Positions 1 through 6,590 are shown, numbered from the stretch's first letter. The stretch: DNA of 11,309 nt from DASPKA01 sp035628335 (GCA_035628335.1 DASPKA010000105.1:1-11309); one strand, 5' to 3'. A program made the numbers and translations. Notes: generated from the letters alone by a model not told the origin.

Positions 1-75
1 CTGGTATATTTGACTGTTGCCACCGCAACTCCACACGGGGCGCATGCAAAAGAGCATGCCACAGGGCATGTGTAG
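1..75 (+). CDS. atpB: F1Fo ATP synthase subunit a, C-terminal end only
   Basis: Frame 1 is open from the first base to a TAG at 73-75 and gives 24 residues. They begin LVYLTVATATPHG and end in a His-rich polar tail. The leading hydrophobic stretch fits the end of the last membrane helix of subunit a, where many members read close to VYL-x-x-A. Subunit a forms the proton half-channels next to the c ring. Position directly before the c subunit is the standard operon place for atpB. Too little is present to check the essential helix-4 Arg, so the call rests on this tail plus context. Confidence 0.72.
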   Translation: MVYLTVATATPHGAHAKEHATGHV

Positions 76-79
76 AACT

Positions 80-177
80 TGCCTCACCCGACCCTGCGGG
101 CCACCCTCTCCCGCTAATCGCTAGAGAATGAAAGATGAATAAGCTATAGCCGCCGGAGAGGAAAGTATTGAAGAAGC
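80..177 (+). repeat. CTCTCC/GGAGAG palindromic repeat, copy 1 (a-c spacer)
   Basis: The arms CCTCTCC (105-111) and GGAGAGG (155-161) can pair. The flanking text CCCTGCGGGCCACC before and GGAAAGTATTGAAGAA after has a close counterpart at 1641-1697, upstream of atpA. The two copies share CCCT-CGGGC, CTAATC or GTAATC, CCGGAGA and ATTGAAGAA. Copy 1 carries about 35 extra bases in the loop. It is non-coding and looks like a dispersed palindromic element. Confidence 0.6.
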
Positions 178-187
178 TAGGGGTTCT

Positions 188-218
188 ACTACAGTATTTT
201 ATGTTAAAGTACTGTAGT
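188..218. repeat. 9-bp perfect inverted repeat upstream of atpE
   Basis: ACTACAGTA (188-196) and TACTGTAGT (210-218) are perfect reverse complements around a 13-base AT-rich loop. There is no T-tract after it, so it is not a classic terminator. It may be an RNA processing or stability element ahead of the highly expressed c subunit. The rest of the spacer, 219-308, shows no clear promoter or ribosome site. Confidence 0.6.
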
Positions 219-308
219 TATATCCTTAACTAGTTGTGTCTAACCTTTACAGACGTTAAAAGACAAAATCCACGTCGAGGTAAACGAGAGACGCAGCGCA
301 ACACAAAC

Positions 309-527
309 ATGGAATTAGATGTAGCCGCAGTGTTCGCTAAGGCATTCGCTATTGCTGTTGGTGGAGCATTTCCTGCTTTGGCAATTGGCAAGATCGCTGC
401 AAAAGCAATGGAGTCTATTGGTCGTAATCCTGAGAGTGGTGACAAATTATTTGTCCCAATGTTGCTCGGTATGGCATTTGCTGAAGCTATTGCCATCTAT
501 GCATTGGTGATTACATTCATCTTGTAA
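309..527 (+). CDS. atpE: F1Fo ATP synthase subunit c
   Basis: A 72-residue hairpin proteolipid that forms the rotating ring of Fo. Helix 1 (about residues 5-33) has small residues in alternation (A14, A16, G18, A20). The polar loop reads RNPES (39-43). Helix 2 (about 47-71) holds the ion-binding carboxylate E59 in FAEAIAIY. The Gln of sodium-type rings is replaced by I26 or a neighbour, and E59 is followed by Ala rather than Ser or Thr, so protons are the probable coupling ion. The ATG at 309 was chosen because it gives the usual c-subunit length. The upstream TTG at 234 would add 25 basic hydrophilic residues not seen in the family. No good Shine-Dalgarno site lies within 15 bases of the ATG. 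Confidence 0.95.
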   Translation: MELDVAAVFAKAFAIAVGGAFPALAIGKIAAKAMESIGRNPESGDKLFVPMLLGMAFAEAIAIYALVITFIL

Positions 528-572
528 GGTTCGAACTTAGGACAGAATATTTTCTGTCTTAGGATTTGAACC
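528..572. promoter_or_regulatory. Long hairpin immediately after the atpE stop
   Basis: It starts at the base after the TAA. The inner stem GACAGAA / TTCTGTC closes a TATT loop. The outer part, GGTTCGAAC against TTTGAACC, extends it to about 20 pairs with one mismatch and one bulge. No U-tract follows, so I read it as a 3'-end stabiliser or partial attenuator behind the c subunit, the subunit needed in most copies. This function is inference; the hairpin is visible. Confidence 0.65.
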
Positions 573-582
573 GTAATTTAAC

Positions 583-674
583 AAGCTAATAGCTTATATC
601 TTATAGCTTATATTGATAAGCGATAACACAGAATGGAATTCTGTATAAGGTATCAGCTATAAGTTATAAGCTTA
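583..674. repeat. Tandem TAGCTTATA-type inverted element (c-b spacer)
   Basis: The left arm holds near-repeats of AGCTTATA (583-620). The right arm, about 650-674, reads TATCAGCTATAAGTTATAAG and is roughly complementary. A perfect inner hairpin, ACAGAAT-GGA-ATTCTGT, sits between them (about 627-643). The layout, short tandem units on both arms of one large hairpin, is the same as in the two AAAGTC elements further on, but the unit is different. It ends three bases before the atpF start codon. Confidence 0.6.
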
Positions 675-677
675 ACC

Positions 678-1238
678 ATGGATTTCATTATTCCTATCGC
701 ACATGCAGCTACAGAAGCTGCAACTCACGCTGCTCCAGATACCAGCATAGTTGGTTTGTTTGGTTTAAATGCCAAAGTTTTCATTGCCCAGTTAATTAAT
801 TTTGCTATTGTCTTGTTCGTGCTCTGGAAGTGGGTTTTTGGACCTATTACAAAAAAACTTGATGACCGTGCAAGTATGATCGAAAAATCCGTACAGGATG
901 CAGAAACGATTGCTAAAGAAAAACAGGAATTTCAAAAGTGGCGACAACAAGAGATCTCAAGCGCAAGAGTAGAAGCTGCTCGAATCATTACTGACTCTAA
1001 AACCGAAGCGGAGGCCGTAAAGAATGAGGTATTAGAAGTAACCAAGTCAGAGCAACGGAAGATAATAGCTGATACCCAAGAAGAGCTTCGTAAGGAGAAG
1101 AACAAGGCCGTAAATGAAGCTAAAAATGAGGTAGCAACCATGGTGGTAAGCGCAACAGAGAAGATACTGAAAGGTAAACTTTCCCCTGAAGAAGATTTTG
1201 AGCTAGTTAAAAAGTCCATTAAGGAAGTGATAAAGTAA
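678..1238 (+). CDS. atpF: F1Fo ATP synthase subunit b
   Basis: This 186-residue peripheral-stalk subunit links the membrane part to delta at the top of F1. Residues 1-28 are an Ala/His-rich lead with an AHAA stretch. One membrane helix follows (about 32-54, VFIAQLINFAIVLFVLWKW). From there to the end is a long charged Lys/Glu/Ala-rich helix, about 60-175, typical of the b dimer coiled coil. The length is a little above the usual 156-170 because of the N-terminal lead, which could be periplasmic or a cleaved leader. The stop is one base from the atpH start, the only tight junction in the operon, so b and delta are probably translationally coupled. Confidence 0.93.
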   Translation: MDFIIPIAHAATEAATHAAPDTSIVGLFGLNAKVFIAQLINFAIVLFVLWKWVFGPITKKLDDRASMIEKSVQDAETIAKEKQEFQKWRQQEISSARVEAARIITDSKTEAEAVKNEVLEVTKSEQRKIIADTQEELRKEKNKAVNEAKNEVATMVVSATEKILKGKLSPEEDFELVKKSIKEVIK

Positions 1239-1239
1239 T

Positions 1240-1626
1240 ATGAACTTTTCTGTCGAACAATACGCTCATGCGCTGTATCATGCGGTCAGAGAGACTAAAG
1301 ATGCAGACAAAGTGATAGAAAACTTACTCTCATTGCTTAAGTCCAATAACGACATACCGAAGTTTGAAGCTGTCGTAAAAGCATATGAGAAACTAGAGCA
1401 CGATGATCAAGGTATTCAGTCTGTCACTGCTGAGTTTGCTCATAACTCTGAAGAAGGAAAGAAGCTCCTTGAGAGCTTAAACCTCATAGCAGGTAAAATG
1501 TTGAATGTAACGGTAAAAGAGAACCCAGACCTGATTGGTGGAGTGGTGATAAAGTATGATGATGTGCTCATCGATGCAAGCGTTAAAGGTCAGCTAGAAA
1601 GACTGCGTAACCAATTGATTAAGTAG
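1240..1626 (+). CDS. atpH: F1Fo ATP synthase subunit delta, short form
   Basis: 128 residues, against about 175-180 in most bacteria. Delta caps the alpha3beta3 head and binds subunit b. The N-terminus keeps the family opening, YAHALYHAV (8-16). The C-terminal domain is well preserved: NVTVKENPDLIGGVVIKYDD, then a V-I/L-D-x-S-V-K-G-x-L-x-x-L-R tail. What is missing is about 50 residues of the N-terminal helical bundle between these two parts. The reading frame is intact from end to end, so this looks like a reduced form and not a frameshift. AAGGAAG near 1224 is the only ribosome-site candidate, inside the end of atpF. Confidence 0.9.
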   Translation: MNFSVEQYAHALYHAVRETKDADKVIENLLSLLKSNNDIPKFEAVVKAYEKLEHDDQGIQSVTAEFAHNSEEGKKLLESLNLIAGKMLNVTVKENPDLIGGVVIKYDDVLIDASVKGQLERLRNQLIK

Positions 1627-1699
1627 AGAGGTTTAACCTCTGCTGCCCTTCGGGCACCTTTTCCCGGTAATCTCCGGAGAAGGAAAAATTGAAGAATCT
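1627..1699. repeat. Hairpin plus CTCTCC/GGAGAG repeat copy 2 (delta-alpha spacer)
   Basis: AGAGGTT-T-AACCTCT (1627-1641) is a perfect palindrome directly after the atpH stop. Then come a small TGCCC/GGGCA hairpin (1644-1656), and CCTTTTCCCGG against CCGGAGAAGG (1658-1683). The second part matches the element at 80-177. Its right arm, GGAGAAGGA, is the only purine-rich stretch ahead of the atpA ATG, about 15 bases away, so the repeat may supply the ribosome-binding region. Confidence 0.6.
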
Positions 1700-3199
1700 A
1701 TGATAAAAACTGATGAACTTATTAAACAACTGAAGAGCCAAATTGCAGATTTTAAGGGTGATATAAAGGCAGAGAAAGTCGGAACCATACTTGAAATTGG
1801 TGACGGTATTGTTCGTATTGCTGGTCTGACTGACATCGCCTCTATGGAAATGATTGACTTAGGCAGCGACACGCTTGGAGTAGCGCTTAACTTAGAAAAA
1901 CATACCGTGGGTGCTATTGTGCTTGGTCCGTACCACCACCTGACTGTTGGGCAGACTGTCAAGGGTACAGGCAAGATTTTATCTGTTCCTGCTGGTGAAA
2001 AATTAATTGGACGTGTAGTTTCTGCGCTCGGTGTTCCGAAAGACGGCAAAGGTGAAATTGCAACTGACACATACTACCCCGTTGAAAAGATTGCGCCAGG
2101 TGTTATTACCCGAAAATCCGTTAACCAGTCAGTTCAGACAGGTATTAAGGCAATCGACGCTTTGATTCCAATCGGGCGTGGTCAACGTGAGCTTATTATC
2201 GGTGACCGTCAAACTGGTAAGACTGCTATTGCAATTGACACTATCATCAACCAAAAAGGACAAGATATGATTTGTGTGTATGTTGCTATTGGGCAGAAAG
2301 AGTCGAAAGTTGCTAAGTTGGTTGAGACACTCCGAGCTGCTGGCGCTATGGATTACACTATCGTGGTTTCAGCTGGTGCTTCTGAACCAGCTGCGTTGTC
2401 GTTCTTGGCTCCATATGCAGGTTGCGCTATGGCTGAGTACTTCCTAGACAAAGGCAAAGATGTTTTGATTATCTATGACGACTTGTCTAAGCAAGCTGTT
2501 GCATACCGTGAGATTTCACTGTTGCTTCGTCGACCTCCAGGACGTGAAGCCTATCCTGGTGATGTATTCTACCTGCACTCCCGTTTGCTAGAGCGTGCGT
2601 GTAAGCTTTCTCCTGAGTATGGTGGTGGCTCTATTACGGCTTTGCCGATTATTGAAACCCAGGCAGGAGATGTCTCTGCATACATTCCCACTAATGTGAT
2701 CTCAATCACTGATGGTCAAATTTTCCTTGAAACAGATTTGTTTTATAAGGGTATTCGTCCTGCGCTTAATGTGGGAATTTCTGTATCTCGCGTCGGTTCT
2801 TCTGCGCAAACTAAGGCAATGAAGAAAGTTGCTGGTAAGCTAAAGCTTTCATTGGCTCAGTTCAGGGAATTGGAAGCGTTTGCTCAATTCGGCTCTGACC
2901 TTGACGATAGCACTCGGAACCAATTAGACCTTGGCAGACGTTTGACTGAAATTCTTAAACAGCCCCAGTATAAACCACAGCCCCTCTACCACCAAGTCAG
3001 TATGATTTATGCTGTAAACAGTGGGTTGCTAAATGAGGTCCCTGTTGATCGTATGGCGGAATTTGAAGAAAAGTTTATTCCTTACCTGGAGAGTGTGGGA
3101 GTTGACGTGGTTAAAGCAATAACTGAAACTAAGATGCTTGAGCCTGAGGTGGAGGAAAGACTAAAGCAGGTCATCGTAGAGTTTAAGGAGACTTTCTAA
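1700..3199 (+). CDS. atpA: F1Fo ATP synthase subunit alpha
   Basis: 499 residues, full length for the family. This is the non-catalytic nucleotide-binding subunit of the F1 head. The beta-barrel domain is about 25-92. The P-loop GDRQTGKT lies at 168-175. The region DDLSKQAVAYREISLLLRRP carries the alpha-specific nucleotide-domain signature. SVSRVGSSAQ holds the arginine finger R364 that reaches into the beta catalytic site. The helical C-terminal domain runs from about 370 to the end. The ATG at 1700 gives a normal N-terminus (MIKTDELIKQLK). No truncation or missing key residue was seen. Confidence 0.98.
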   Translation: MIKTDELIKQLKSQIADFKGDIKAEKVGTILEIGDGIVRIAGLTDIASMEMIDLGSDTLGVALNLEKHTVGAIVLGPYHHLTVGQTVKGTGKILSVPAGEKLIGRVVSALGVPKDGKGEIATDTYYPVEKIAPGVITRKSVNQSVQTGIKAIDALIPIGRGQRELIIGDRQTGKTAIAIDTIINQKGQDMICVYVAIGQKESKVAKLVETLRAAGAMDYTIVVSAGASEPAALSFLAPYAGCAMAEYFLDKGKDVLIIYDDLSKQAVAYREISLLLRRPPGREAYPGDVFYLHSRLLERACKLSPEYGGGSITALPIIETQAGDVSAYIPTNVISITDGQIFLETDLFYKGIRPALNVGISVSRVGSSAQTKAMKKVAGKLKLSLAQFRELEAFAQFGSDLDDSTRNQLDLGRRLTEILKQPQYKPQPLYHQVSMIYAVNSGLLNEVPVDRMAEFEEKFIPYLESVGVDVVKAITETKMLEPEVEERLKQVIVEFKETF

Positions 3200-3203
3200 A
3201 TTT

Positions 3204-3316
3204 GTCCGTAAAGTCAAAAGTCCATAAAGTCCATAAAGTATATATAGTCGTTCGTTTCGCGAACTCAAAGACTTTATAGACTTTCAGCTTTCGACTTTCG
3301 ACTACATCTGACTTAG
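3204..3316. repeat. AAAGTC-type inverted element, copy A (alpha-gamma spacer)
   Basis: The left arm has tandem AAAGTC units (GTAAAGTC, AAAAGTCC, ATAAAGTCC, ATAAAGT). The right arm has the reverse units ACTTTATAGACTTT, then TTTCGACTTTCGACT. The centre TTCGCGAAC is itself a small palindrome. The same ~105-bp design returns at 5718-5818 with most positions matching. It fills almost the whole spacer and leaves no Shine-Dalgarno site before atpG. Confidence 0.75.
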
Positions 3317-3320
3317 CAAT

Positions 3321-4220
3321 ATGCCAGGAACACAAGAGCTTACACGACGAATAAAATCTATTAAGTCTACACGCAAAATAACTCGCGCGATGCAGATGGT
3401 TTCTGCTGCAAAGATGAGGAAAGCACAAGAGAGAGCATCACAGAGTAGGAGTTACACGAGCCTTGCCATGCAGCTCATTCGCGAGTTGCCTGGTGTCCCA
3501 GCTCGCAACCCTTTGCTTAGGACGTACCCGCAAGCGACTAAAATCGGAGTTATTGTTATTTCGACTAACAAAGGTTTGGTGGGTAGCTTTAATGCGAATA
3601 TTATGGCAGCGCTGCAGCAGCTGGAACGGCAATACCCAAACACTCCCGTAGAGGTTATAGGTAAAGGAAGAAAGATTTGCGAAGCATGCGCTCGGATGCA
3701 AAAGAATCTGATTGCAAGTTTTACAAAACATGAAGCCCTGGTTGGAATTTCAGACATTTATGACCTCTCTAAGCTCATATGCAAACGCTATACTGCCGGC
3801 GAGTACCAAAAAGTCTACATAATCTACAACCATTTTTACTCCACCTTAGTTCAAAAAGTTACTACCATCACGCTGCTCCCATTTAACGAATCTGATAGCG
3901 GCAAGGCCGCGAGAGGGGGAGGCTCCATAAGGGCTTTGCCCGTTGGAGGGGGCGACGCTAGCCCCATCATAGAGCCATCGCCAGAACAAGTTTTCGACCA
4001 TTTACTACCAAGAGTAATAGAGTCGCAGATCTACCAAGCACTGCTAGAGAGCGATGCTTCAGAACACTCGAGTCGAATGGTAATGATGAAAAACGCCACA
4101 GAGGCTGCAGGCGACATTATTTCTGACTTAACATTAACCTATAACCAGTTACGTCAGAATAAGATTACTACAGAGTTATCTGAAATTACTGCAGGTAAAA
4201 TTGCACTGGAGAACAAGTGA
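3321..4220 (+). CDS. atpG: F1Fo ATP synthase subunit gamma
   Basis: 299 residues; the central rotor shaft of F1. The N-terminal helix carries the family signature RRIKSIKSTRKITRAMQMVS (9-28), and the C-terminal helix carries SRMVMMKNATEAA and TELSEITAG. The Rossmann-like middle domain includes VIVISTNKGLVGSFN. Residues about 194-222 form a Gly-rich loop (GGGSIRALPVGGGD) between LLPF and EPSPEQVF, some nine or ten residues longer than in E. coli as I recall it. At DNA level this loop is a nested GC-rich palindrome shared with the tRNA-Asp leader. The stop is TGA. The ATG at 3321 gives the standard N-terminus. Confidence 0.97.
   Translation: MPGTQELTRRIKSIKSTRKITRAMQMVSAAKMRKAQERASQSRSYTSLAMQLIRELPGVPARNPLLRTYPQATKIGVIVISTNKGLVGSFNANIMAALQQLERQYPNTPVEVIGKGRKICEACARMQKNLIASFTKHEALVGISDIYDLSKLICKRYTAGEYQKVYIIYNHFYSTLVQKVTTITLLPFNESDSGKAARGGGSIRALPVGGGDASPIIEPSPEQVFDHLLPRVIESQIYQALLESDASEHSSRMVMMKNATEAAGDIISDLTLTYNQLRQNKITTELSEITAGKIALENK
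3921..3976. repeat. Palindromic element inside the atpG coding sequence
   Basis: Outer arms GGCTC (3921-3925) and GAGCC (3972-3976) enclose GGGC-TTT-GCCC (3931-3941) and GGGGC-N7-GCCCC (3949-3965). The 20-base core AGGGGGCGACGCTAGCCCCA (3947-3966) recurs with one change at 7921-7940, just before tRNA-Asp. It encodes about residues 201-219 of gamma, in frame. The setting resembles the palindromic elements in Rickettsia genes that insert in frame into surface loops; that parallel is my inference. Confidence 0.7.
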
Positions 4221-4254
4221 CTTCTCAAAATTATTATTTTTTATAGAGAAGTCA
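4218..4254. repeat. 9-bp inverted repeat spanning the atpG stop
   Basis: TGACTTCTC (4218-4226) contains the atpG stop codon. It pairs perfectly with GAGAAGTCA (4246-4254) across a 19-base AT-rich loop. The right arm overlaps the start of the next palindrome at 4251, so the two hairpins exclude each other. Confidence 0.6.
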
Positions 4255-4314
4255 TTGCGAGGCGATTAGCCGCGGCAATCTACACTAGATTGCTTCGGAT
4301 GCACTCGCAATGAC
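4251..4314. repeat. GTCATTGCGAG palindromic repeat (gamma-beta spacer)
   Basis: GTCATTGCGAG (4251-4261) and CTCGCAATGAC (4304-4314) are an 11-bp perfect inverted repeat. Inside it GCAATCTA (4275-4282) and TAGATTGC (4286-4293) pair perfectly around CAC. Repeats with these ends (GTCATTGCGAG ... GCAATC) are, from general knowledge, dispersed in many unrelated bacterial genomes. No ORF is present, and it sits 12 bases before the atpD ATG. Confidence 0.8.
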
Positions 4315-4326
4315 AGATAAACCCCC

Positions 4327-5718
4327 ATGAAGAAAGATACGAAACTGAATACTGGCACAGTACAACAGGTTATAGGACCTGTGATCGATGTGTACTTTGA
4401 GAACGACGTACCAGAGGTATATAATGCGCTTCACTTGAAAGAAGGCAATTTAAATATCACTTTAGAAACCCAAGCACAATTGGCAGGCAATGTGGTTCGA
4501 ACCATTGCTATGTCTTCAACTGATGGCGTAAAACGAGGCATGGTAGTAACTGACACGGGTGCTCCAATCAACGTACCCGTAGGGAAGGCAACTTTGGGCA
4601 GGATATTTAATGTCCTAGGCCAGGCGGTTGACGGCGCTGAGTTTGATTTTAGCAAGGCAAAAGGCACGTACCCCATTCACCGATCAGCACCTGAAATCAC
4701 TGAACAGTCTACGAAGACAGAGATTTTGGAAACTGGCATTAAGGTTATAGATTTGATTTGCCCCATACTTAAAGGCGGAAAAGTCGGTCTTTTCGGTGGT
4801 GCCGGTGTGGGTAAGACGGTGATCATTCAGGAGCTCATTAACAATATTGCAAAAGCGCATGGAGGTGTGTCTGTATTCGCTGGAGTAGGGGAACGAACCC
4901 GTGAAGGAAATGACATGTACCACGAAATGAAAGACGCTAAAGTTTTAGACAAGATTGCTATGGTGTTCGGTCAGATGAACGAGCCGCCTGGAGCACGTGC
5001 TCGCGTTGCGTTGTCTGCGTTGGCTATGGCAGAGTATTTCCGAGACGAAGAGAAGCAAGATGTGTTATTGTTCGTGGACAACATTTTCCGTTTTACTCAG
5101 GCGGGTTCAGAAGTTTCTGCGTTGCTTGGACGTATACCGTCTGCTGTGGGGTATCAACCAACGCTGGCTACAGAAATGGGGCAGTTGCAAGAGCGTATTA
5201 CTTCTACCAAGCAAGGTTCTATTACTTCCGTACAAGCCGTGTATGTGCCTGCAGACGACTTAACCGACCCAGCTCCTGCAACAACCTTTGCTCACTTAGA
5301 CTCTACCGTAACGCTCTCCCGCGCTTTAAGCGAACTTGGTATTTACCCTGCTGTTGATCCACTTGACTCTACTTCTACAATTCTTGACCCGAACATTGTA
5401 GGCAAAGAACACTATGAGACTGCTCGTGGTGTGCAGAAAGTCCTACAGCGTTACCGTGACCTCCAAGATATTATTGCTATCTTGGGTATGGAAGAGTTGC
5501 CAGAAGAAGACAAGGTCATTGTTGCGCGCGCACGTAAGATACAGCGTTTCCTCTCACAGCCGTTCTCTGTTGCAGAAATCTTCACTGGAACTCCAGGTCA
5601 ATACGTAACATTGGCTGACACTATTAAAGGGTTTAAGAAAATTTTGGCTGGTGAAATGGACAGCTACCCTGAAAGCGCCTTCTATATGAAAGGCGGTATT
5701 GATCAAGTCATGAAGTAG
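4327..5718 (+). CDS. atpD: F1Fo ATP synthase subunit beta
   Basis: 463 residues, normal length. This is the catalytic subunit of F1. The beta-barrel domain is about 10-80. The P-loop GGAGVGKT is at 157-164. GERTREG holds the catalytic base E189. The Walker B strand is VLLFVDN, followed by IFRFTQAGSEVSALLGR. The regulatory DELSEED-type motif reads EELPEED (389-395), in the C-terminal helical domain that touches gamma and epsilon. The start ATG follows a dispersed palindrome, with only ACCCCC before it and no Shine-Dalgarno site. No defect was seen. Confidence 0.98.
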   Translation: MKKDTKLNTGTVQQVIGPVIDVYFENDVPEVYNALHLKEGNLNITLETQAQLAGNVVRTIAMSSTDGVKRGMVVTDTGAPINVPVGKATLGRIFNVLGQAVDGAEFDFSKAKGTYPIHRSAPEITEQSTKTEILETGIKVIDLICPILKGGKVGLFGGAGVGKTVIIQELINNIAKAHGGVSVFAGVGERTREGNDMYHEMKDAKVLDKIAMVFGQMNEPPGARARVALSALAMAEYFRDEEKQDVLLFVDNIFRFTQAGSEVSALLGRIPSAVGYQPTLATEMGQLQERITSTKQGSITSVQAVYVPADDLTDPAPATTFAHLDSTVTLSRALSELGIYPAVDPLDSTSTILDPNIVGKEHYETARGVQKVLQRYRDLQDIIAILGMEELPEEDKVIVARARKIQRFLSQPFSVAEIFTGTPGQYVTLADTIKGFKKILAGEMDSYPESAFYMKGGIDQVMK

Positions 5719-5818
5719 TCCATAAAGTCAAAAGTCTATAAAGTCCATAAAGTGTGAGCAGTTATTCTCTTCGCGAACTTCTAAACTTTATAGACTTTAG
5801 ACTTTCGACTTTCGACTT
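5718..5818. repeat. AAAGTC-type inverted element, copy B (beta-epsilon spacer)
   Basis: The left arm reads GTCCATAAAGTC, AAAAGTCTATAAAGTCC, ATAAAGT. The right arm reads ACTTTATAGACTTT, AGACTTTCGACTTTCGACT. The centre is TTCGCGAACTT. It matches copy A at 3204-3316 nearly base for base in both arms and differs mainly in the bases beside the centre. It starts at the last base of the atpD stop and ends a few bases before atpC. Confidence 0.75.
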
Positions 5819-5822
5819 ATAT

Positions 5823-6281
5823 ATGAACCAAATACACCTACAAATAGTAACTCCTGAGAAGACGTTTCCCGCCCGAACCGTAAGCTCAGTTTCCTTATTC
5901 ACTGAGTTGGGACAAATTACTGTGCTACCGGGTCATGCGGCCTTAGTATCTTCGCTCGTCCCGGGTGAAGCTGAAGTACAAGAGGGTGGGCAGGCCAGTA
6001 CATTTCACGTAGCTGGCGGGTTTGTGAAAGTTACACAGAAAAACGGCATGACAGACATAGTTGTGCTCGCTGACGCTGCTGAACACGCAGACGAGATTGA
6101 CGAAGTACGCGCCCGTGCAGCAGAGCAACGTGCAAGAGAACAACTTGCTTCTGCAGAAAAACTTTCTGAAGAAGAATATGCGCTTGCAACAGCAGCACTC
6201 GAACGTTCACTTACTCGAATTCGCATTGCTCGCAAGAGAGCATCACACAAAAAAACTTTTAGTGACGACGAAAGAAAATAA
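5823..6281 (+). CDS. atpC: F1Fo ATP synthase subunit epsilon
   Basis: 152 residues. Epsilon sits on the rotor and can inhibit ATP hydrolysis. The N-terminal beta-sandwich (about 4-86) shows the signature TELGQITVLPGHAALVSSL and the later HVAGGFVKV. The C-terminal part (about 90-152) is a charged helical hairpin ending in a basic tail (KRASHKK). This tail makes it somewhat longer than the usual 130-140. The ATG at 5823 was chosen because it gives the standard opening (INLQIVTPE-like, here HLQIVTPEK). The upstream GTG at 5754 would translate the spacer repeat. No Shine-Dalgarno site is visible. Confidence 0.93.
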   Translation: MNQIHLQIVTPEKTFPARTVSSVSLFTELGQITVLPGHAALVSSLVPGEAEVQEGGQASTFHVAGGFVKVTQKNGMTDIVVLADAAEHADEIDEVRARAAEQRAREQLASAEKLSEEEYALATAALERSLTRIRIARKRASHKKTFSDDERK

Positions 6282-6288
6282 TTATTAT

Positions 6289-6311
6289 CCCGACACATTG
6301 TCGGGTTTTTT
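6289..6311 (+). terminator. Intrinsic terminator of the ATP synthase operon
   Basis: CCCGACA (6289-6295), loop CAT, TGTCGGG (6299-6305), then six T. It begins seven bases after the atpC stop. Nothing else is seen between 6312 and 6368 except AT-rich DNA. Confidence 0.93.
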
Positions 6312-6368
6312 ATTCACATGATACTAATAATTTTTTTTTATCATCTGTGTATAACTTAGTATTTTTTC

Positions 6369-6397
6369 TTGACACAAAATTTTTTTTTGGAGATAAT
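6369..6397 (+). promoter_or_regulatory. Strong sigma-70-type promoter
   Basis: TTGACA (6369-6374), a 17-base spacer that is mostly T, and GATAAT (6392-6397). This is the closest match to consensus in the window. Start of transcription is expected near 6404, which gives a leader of about 185 bases before the small lysine-rich gene. Confidence 0.85.
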
Positions 6398-6462
6398 GAA
6401 TGTAGACGTAAAAAGTTTTGTGAAAAGAAAAGAAAAATTGAATCACAGCAAAACAGAAATGT

Positions 6463-6534
6463 ATTTCCATTTTCTACTCGTGACGTTTAAGTCAAAGTAG
6501 GCGCCGCGAACGGCGTGCCGCAAATAGCGGAAAT
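6463..6534 (+). ncRNA. Structured leader of the lysine-rich small gene
   Basis: ATTTCC (6463-6468) and GGAAAT (6529-6534) could close a multi-hairpin domain. Inside it are CTACT/AGTAG (6474-6478, 6496-6500) with inner TGAC/GTCA, then GCCG-CGAA-CGGC (6503-6514), then CCGC/GCGG (6518-6521, 6527-6530). The last stem and the closing stem compete for two bases. I do not recognise it as a known riboswitch. A cis-acting leader or a small RNA made from the strong promoter are both possible. Confidence 0.4.
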
Positions 6535-6590
6535 TAAATAAATATTTTTTTGAGAAAATTTATTTTTCGAAAAAAAATAGACGAGCCACA

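Noticed and set aside
234..308. N-terminal extension of atpE from the TTG at 234
   Set aside because: Adds 25 basic hydrophilic residues before a normal c-subunit N-terminus; ATG 309 gives the family length.
3204..3316. CRISPR-like array from the AAAGTC repeats
   Set aside because: Units are only 6-9 bases, without spacers of even length, and are arranged as two inverted arms.
4218..4220. Use of TGA as a sense codon (code 25)
   Set aside because: TGA ends atpG exactly at the normal C-terminus of gamma.
5754..5822. N-terminal extension of atpC from 5754
   Set aside because: It translates the AAAGTC spacer element, which recurs untranslated at 3204-3316.
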